From positions 1 through 9,038 of the forward strand of contig JASLAX010000078.1 of NCBI GenBank assembly GCA_030146875.1: a stretch of DNA of 9,038 bases. The letters are read 5' to 3'. A model generated the notes under the pieces. The model was not told where the DNA came from. It saw nothing but the letters and a program-made list of their open reading frames with translations, and ran no database searches. The translations under genes were made by a program, and so were the position numbers. The DNA comes from Longimicrobiaceae bacterium (GTDB lineage Bacteria; Gemmatimonadota; Gemmatimonadetes; Longimicrobiales; Longimicrobiaceae). This document shows positions 5,798-9,038 of the stretch, one piece after another; positions within the stretch are counted from its first letter, which is position 1; each line of letters begins with the position of its first letter.

Positions 5798-6327
5798 CTA
5801 GTCTTGCAGGCGCGGAGGTACTCGCGCCAGGGGCCGACCTGGTGCTTGTAGCGGCGCGCCATGGTCCTGGCGATCTGCGCCGTGTGGGTCAGGTCGTGCG
5901 CGACCCAGGTGGCGAGGAGCTGGCCGAGCGTCACGCTGCCGAACGCGGGGTGCGTTCCGCGGCGCTCCAGGTCCGCGGGGCCGAGGTCCAGGCCGTCGAG
6001 CTCGCTCAGGTTCGCCTCGCGGAGGCGCTGGAACTCGTCCAGAAGCTGCTCCAGCGACCGCCCCCGGTTCCGCTCGACGTGGCGGAAGCGGTCGAACGGC
6101 TCGAAGGCGCGCGCCTCGTCTCCGGCCAGGACGATGCGGACGCGCGCCATCCAGTCCGTCTCCTCACCGTCGATCAGGTGGCCGACGACGTCGAACGCGC
6201 TCCACGTCCCCTCTCCGTCGTCCGCCGTCGTCCACGCCTCCGGTAGCCAGGCCAGGAGCGCGCGGAGGACGGAGGGGGTCCGCCGCAGGACGGCGATCCC
6301 CTCGCCCAGGTGGAACCCGCCGCTCAC
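5798..6327 (-). CDS. DinB-fold protein with disrupted 3' end
   Basis: The protein is a four-helix DinB/YfiT-like metal-binding domain, a family that includes thiol-dependent S-transferases and stress-induced proteins. The three expected metal-binding His are present: H50 (VVGH), H144 and H148 (WVAHDLTH). Family-typical flanks are SAFDVVGHLIDGE (43-55) and the C-terminal GPWREYLR (165-172), where members usually stop within a few residues. Here the frame does not stop. It continues through the adjacent CGCGGAG repeat and antisense DNA as far as 3370. A TAG at 5798-5800 lies one frame away and would end the protein at a normal length, so a 1-nt deletion or 2-nt insertion near residues 172-176, or repeat insertion, is likely; I place the end at that TAG. 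The GTG start at 6327 overlaps the VOC gene's TGA (GTGA), indicating coupling. A sequencing error is possible. Confidence 0.78.
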
Positions 6328-6701
6328 CCGCCCATCTGCGCGAAGGTGACGACGTTGCCGCCCGGCTCCCGCAGGATCAGCTCGTCCGCCCCGTAGAACG
6401 TCTTCCGTCGAGGGACGATCGGCTCCACGCCCTCCAGCGCCGTCTCCACGGCATTCAGGTCCTCCACCTCGATGAACAGGAAGGTCCCGCCCATCGGCGA
6501 GTCCGCCAGCGCGGGGATGTCACCGGCGACGCTCTCGCGGCTCTGGTACATGATCTCCACGCCGCCCTTCTGCAGGATCACGAAGCCGAGCGCGTCGCCG
6601 TGCGGCACCTCGGCGGTCTTCTCGAAGCCCAGCCTGTCGACCCAGAAGGGAAGGACCGGCTCGATCTGCTCGACGTAGAGTACGGGCGTCAGCTTCTTCA
6701 T
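6324..6701 (-). CDS. VOC-fold (glyoxalase/bleomycin-resistance-like) protein
   Basis: This 125-residue single-domain protein has the vicinal-oxygen-chelate fold, two beta-alpha-beta-beta-beta modules that normally dimerise. Recognisable parts are the opening strand LTPVLYVEQIEPVLPFWVDR, LGFE at 24-27, ILQKGGVEIMYQ (42-53), the second module TFLFIEVEDLNAVE (73-86) and the closing REPGGNVVTFAQ (111-122). Members of the VOC superfamily include glyoxalase I, ring-cleaving dioxygenases and antibiotic-binding proteins. The usual first-strand His is absent (Thr5-Pro6), and the Glu normally in the final strand after D/E-P-x-G-N is replaced (VVTF). A metal-dependent catalytic role is therefore doubtful, and ligand binding or sequestration is more likely. 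The ATG at 6701 has no clear Shine-Dalgarno. It is the first gene of a coupled pair with the DinB-fold gene. Confidence 0.85.
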   Translation of the reverse strand: MKKLTPVLYVEQIEPVLPFWVDRLGFEKTAEVPHGDALGFVILQKGGVEIMYQSRESVAGDIPALADSPMGGTFLFIEVEDLNAVETALEGVEPIVPRRKTFYGADELILREPGGNVVTFAQMGG

Positions 6702-6841
6702 GGCGGTACGGGGCTAGGGATGGGGGTTCCGCCGGTTGCCGGCAGCTGAACGAGGGCACGGCGGACCGGGACCGGTGCCTCGCATGGCCGTGGAGATGTG
6801 GGCTGCTCGACCGACCGAGGGCCGCCGGGGCGCGAAGTCGC

Positions 6842-6900
6842 TGCAACGACCGCACGAGGTCCGCGTTCGCGGACGCGTCTGCGCTCGGCCGGTTCGGGCC
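6842..6900 (+). repeat. Dispersed hairpin repeat, copy 2
   Basis: This copy aligns gap-free with 5524-5582. Its hairpin pairs 6859-6864 with 6869-6874 (GTTC loop). Relative to copy 1 the second stem pair changes from C-G to T-A on both sides, a compensated change that keeps the helix. The element sits in the 262-nt gap between the cyanophycinase stop and the VOC start, about 64 nt beyond the cyanophycinase end, so it may serve as that operon's terminator. Nothing else in 6702-6963 is recognisable. Confidence 0.55.
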
Positions 6901-6963
6901 TCCATCCGCGAGAGCCCCGGCGATCGGCCCAGTGCGCTCGGTGGAGCCGGAGCGGAGCCGGCC

Positions 6964-7875
6964 TCAGTCGCCGGTCGCCACTCCCTCGCCGCGCAGCACC
7001 TCGACCTCCGTCGGGTGGGCGCGGGACTCCACGATCACCTGCAGCTCGCGCTCGCGAAGGTCGAAGGTGTAGCCGGCGCCCACGATGCCCACGCGCAGGT
7101 ACGAGAGCGTGAGCGCCTTGCCGTGCATGCACTCGTCCGCGTTGTCGAACCGCACGCCGCGGCCGTCCACGAAGGTCACGGAGCCCTTGCCGACGACGCG
7201 GCCCAGGTGCCCCTCCACCACGATCCCGGTGTCCTCGTCGATCCCCAGCCCCATCATCTCCGGGCTCTGGGCGATGACCATGAACAGGCGCTGGAGACGG
7301 CGGCGCTGGGTGAAGTGCGTGTCGATCAGGGCGTGGAAGCCCAGCAGACCGAAGCCGGGACCCAGGTGGAGCTCCTGCATCTGCCCGTACTCGTCGGGCT
7401 CGCCGCCGGCCAGGATGGTCTCGGTGAGCGCGGCCGCGCCGGCGCTGGTGCCGCAGATGGTCGCGCCGCCCAGGTGTGCCTCGCGGATGGCCGTCCCCAC
7501 CTTCGACCCGCTCAGCGTGGCCACCAGGTGCACCTGGTCGCCGCCGCCCAGGAACACCCCGTCCGCCTCGCGCACCATCTTCGCCACGCGGGGGTCCTGC
7601 GCGCGGTCGCGCACGTCCACGATCGGGATCTCCACGTTCGTGGCCCCCGCCCTGGCGAAGCACGACATCCAGTGCTTGGCCGACTCCACCGGCTCGCTGG
7701 AGGCGGTGGTGATCCCCACGATCTTGCCGCCGCGGCGCCCTCCGCACAGCTCCACGAAGCTGCCGAAGGCGTCGCCGGTGGGGTCGCAGGCGCCGCCGAT
7801 CAGCACCAGCGCGCCGGCCTGGCGGTCGCCCAGGCGGCGGTTGGGTCGGGGCTCGGGTCCGTTGCTGCCAGCCAT
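6964..7875 (-). CDS. cphB: Cyanophycinase
   Basis: This 303-residue serine peptidase of family S51 is expected to cleave cyanophycin (multi-L-arginyl-poly-L-aspartate) into beta-Asp-Arg dipeptides. The nucleophile motif G-T-S-A-G is at 142-146 with Ser144. D-T-H-F (185-188) supplies His187 and GIDEDT (211-216) supplies Glu214. These spacings match the Ser132/His174/Glu201 triad I recall for Synechocystis CphB. The FLGGGDQ stretch (108-114) is also typical, as is the basic RRRLQRL after the His. No signal peptide is present, so the enzyme is intracellular and acts on stored polymer. The ATG at 7875 has GGAG five bases upstream; a GTG at 7881 overlapping the previous stop is an alternative start. 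It is the last gene of the cyanophycin cluster, 2 nt after the short CphA-like gene. Confidence 0.93.
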   Translation of the reverse strand: MAGSNGPEPRPNRRLGDRQAGALVLIGGACDPTGDAFGSFVELCGGRRGGKIVGITTASSEPVESAKHWMSCFARAGATNVEIPIVDVRDRAQDPRVAKMVREADGVFLGGGDQVHLVATLSGSKVGTAIREAHLGGATICGTSAGAAALTETILAGGEPDEYGQMQELHLGPGFGLLGFHALIDTHFTQRRRLQRLFMVIAQSPEMMGLGIDEDTGIVVEGHLGRVVGKGSVTFVDGRGVRFDNADECMHGKALTLSYLRVGIVGAGYTFDLRERELQVIVESRAHPTEVEVLRGEGVATGD

Positions 7876-7877
7876 CG

Positions 7878-8930
7878 TCACTCCGTCCCGGTCGTCTTCA
7901 GCTCTCCCAGCGACAGCACCGCCATCGCCGCGGCCACCTGGGGCACCAGGTCGCGGCCCTCGTCCACGGGCCCGCCGTCCTCGTCGCACCCGGGGCACTC
8001 GAACCGCACCCGCCCGTCCACCACCCGGGCGATGGCGTGCGCCACCCGCGAGTCGCGCGTCGTGACCCGGGAGCCGGTGGAGAAGATGGCCACCCGGGCG
8101 CCCGCGTCGCGCGCCATGTCCTGCACCTCCCATTCCTTCGCCGGGCAGACCACGATCCCGCGGCCGCGCACCGCGTCCGCCAGCACCGCCACCAGCTGCC
8201 GGGCGCGGTCCTCCTCCTGGTAGCGCTCGGGCACGTCGGTGGGGGCGGCGTCCAGGATCACGGCGATCTCGGAGCGCGAGTAGGGCAGCCCCGCGTTCAG
8301 CACGTACGAGGGCGCCACGTCCACGATCAGCTCGGCGTCGCCGATGCCGCGGGCCAGCATCTCGTCTCGCACCGCCGCCCGGTCGCCCCCGCCAGTGATC
8401 CCGCACAGGACCCCGGCGCGCAGCGGGGGCACGTCGGGCGAGCGGGCCAGCGCCTCCAGCTCCACCACCGCGTGGTCGATCCCGTCGAGCGTGCCGGCGT
8501 ACGCCTCGCGCACGATGTCCAGCGCCAGGGCCGCCGCGCGCAGGCCCACCTCCGCGTGCAGGTGCTCGAAGACGACCGTGTACTCCCCCGGCCGGTCGCC
8601 GCCGCGGGCGCGGCCGTAGCCCACGTCGTGCCCGGCCATTGACTGCAGCTCCAGCCCCACGTGCTCCACGATGTGCGGGGCGTACGTCCCGCGGCGCAGG
8701 CGCGTGACGAAGCCCCCGCGCTCGCCGACGGAGCAGCGGTGCTCCCACAGCCCGGGGAGCGCCGCCAGCAGCGCCTCGGTGAAGCCGGGGACCTCGGCGG
8801 AGGAGATCTCGTCGTAGGCGCCGGGGTGGAGGTCGATGCGCGTGACCGGGCGGCGCGACCACAGGTTGGCGCCGCGGATGGTGCGGAGCGAGAGGAGGCG
8901 GATCTCGGCGAACGGGTCCGGGAGGGCCAT
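7878..8930 (-). CDS. Short CphA-like protein lacking the ATP-grasp domain
   Basis: This 350-residue paralogue resembles parts of cyanophycin synthetase. Residues 11-160 match the CphA N domain: the opening LRTIRGANLWS (15-25), then H-I-V-E-H (86-90) in HIVEHVGLELQSMAG, GEYTVVFEH (115-123) and the helical end ALALDIVREA. The HxxEH fits the inverted zincin motif of the polymer-cleaving, primer-forming site reported in the N domain of some CphA enzymes. The ATP-grasp domain is absent: sequence passes from the N domain straight to a Mur-ligase-like remnant (about 171-345). There the Walker A region reads GITGGGDRAAV (177-187), without the GxNGKT lysine, followed by YVLNAGLPYSRSEIAVI (209-225), which resembles the CphA GLGYDRCDVAVV region. 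A CPGC pair is at 312-315. ATP-driven ligation is therefore very unlikely. The ATG at 8930 lies 4 nt after the upstream cphA stop; a GTG at 8933 is an alternative. Confidence 0.82.
   Translation of the reverse strand: MALPDPFAEIRLLSLRTIRGANLWSRRPVTRIDLHPGAYDEISSAEVPGFTEALLAALPGLWEHRCSVGERGGFVTRLRRGTYAPHIVEHVGLELQSMAGHDVGYGRARGGDRPGEYTVVFEHLHAEVGLRAAALALDIVREAYAGTLDGIDHAVVELEALARSPDVPPLRAGVLCGITGGGDRAAVRDEMLARGIGDAELIVDVAPSYVLNAGLPYSRSEIAVILDAAPTDVPERYQEEDRARQLVAVLADAVRGRGIVVCPAKEWEVQDMARDAGARVAIFSTGSRVTTRDSRVAHAIARVVDGRVRFECPGCDEDGGPVDEGRDLVPQVAAAMAVLSLGELKTTGTE
7881..7884 (-). promoter_or_regulatory. Ribosome binding site of the cyanophycinase gene
   Basis: GGAG on the minus strand lies five bases before the ATG at 7875, inside the last codons of the short CphA-like gene. 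It favours the ATG over the GTG at 7881, which would have no separate ribosome site. Confidence 0.6.
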
Positions 8931-8934
8931 CACC

Positions 8935-9038
8935 TCAGGCGACGCCCGACCCGTTGGTGTGCGGGTGGATCCGGGCCAGCACCCCCCGCACGTCGTCCGC
9001 CAGCACCACGGCGAGGTCGCCGTCCTCCAGGGCGGCCA
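8935..9038 (-). CDS. cphA: Cyanophycin synthetase, C-terminal end (partial)
   Basis: The C-terminal 34 residues of a gene entering from the right edge of the window are read here, ending at the TGA at 8935-8937. The segment ALEDGDLAVVLADDVRGVL matches the last strand-helix of the Mur-ligase-like domain in cyanophycin synthetases, where A-x-x-GDLVVxxADD is typical. A short tail (ARIHPHTNGSGVA) follows. The identity rests on this short match plus the adjoining CphA-like and cyanophycinase genes; another Mur-type ligase is a remote alternative. Full-length CphA polymerises Asp and Arg using ATP. The stop lies only 4 nt before the ATG of the short CphA-like gene, so both should be on one transcript. 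Confidence 0.75.
   Translation of the reverse strand, partial: AALEDGDLAVVLADDVRGVLARIHPHTNGSGVA

Noticed and set aside
3370..6327. Open frame of 985 codons on the minus strand
   Set aside because: Only the first 172 or so codons show a protein family (DinB fold). The rest is Arg/Pro/Ser-rich shadow translation opposite four well-supported plus-strand genes.
6736..8223. 495-codon plus-strand frame
   Set aside because: It is antisense to cyanophycinase and the short CphA-like gene, with His/Ala/Gly/Arg-biased shadow composition.
6964..8862. 632-codon frame suggesting a fusion of a long N-terminal part with cyanophycinase
   Set aside because: The part before the ATG at 7875 is an out-of-frame reading of the short CphA-like gene and is low-complexity. 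The cyanophycinase has its own ribosome site and start.

Overview
The window is very GC-rich DNA (GC strongly favoured at third codon positions, with long shadow ORFs on the opposite strands) from a bacterial chromosome. The outer-membrane-type lipoprotein, the compact operons, the cyanophycin genes and the dispersed intergenic hairpin repeats would fit the Gemmatimonadota (Longimicrobium-like organisms). That assignment is an inference from style and recalled repeat types, not from a marker gene. No rRNA, tRNA, CRISPR array, integrase or transposase is visible.

Layout. (1) 1-261 is non-coding and hairpin-rich. (2) 262-2104, minus strand: a NodB-type polysaccharide deacetylase lipoprotein (262-1386), with an unrecognised 210-residue helical protein upstream of it (1472-2104). 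(3) 2105-2283 is a divergent promoter region containing a perfect 12-bp GC hairpin. (4) 2284-5487, plus strand: a tight four-gene run made of a 92-residue unknown, a YgfZ/GcvT-like folate-dependent Fe-S maintenance protein, a DUF1802 protein and a membrane-anchored PHP-domain phosphoesterase-like protein. (5) 5488-5797 is a convergent intergenic region made of two different repeat elements. (6) 5798-6701, minus strand: a VOC-fold protein overlapping by 4 bp a DinB-fold protein whose normal stop codon appears to be lost. (7) 6702-6963 is non-coding and carries a second copy of one of the hairpin repeats. (8) 6964-9038, minus strand: a cyanophycin cluster. Reading 5' to 3', it has the C-terminal end of a cyanophycin synthetase (cphA, entering from the right edge), a 350-residue CphA-like protein, and a cyanophycinase (cphB).

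The most interesting part is the cyanophycin cluster. The middle gene keeps the CphA N domain, including an HxxEH motif like that of the primer-generating protease site reported for some cyanophycin synthetases. It has lost the whole ATP-grasp domain, and its Mur-ligase remnant has no Walker A lysine. It cannot be an ordinary ligase. A plausible model is that full-length CphA makes the Asp-Arg polymer, the short protein trims or binds polymer (priming or regulation), and CphB degrades it to dipeptides, all produced from one translationally coupled transcript. The other operons look like housekeeping or general stress genes.
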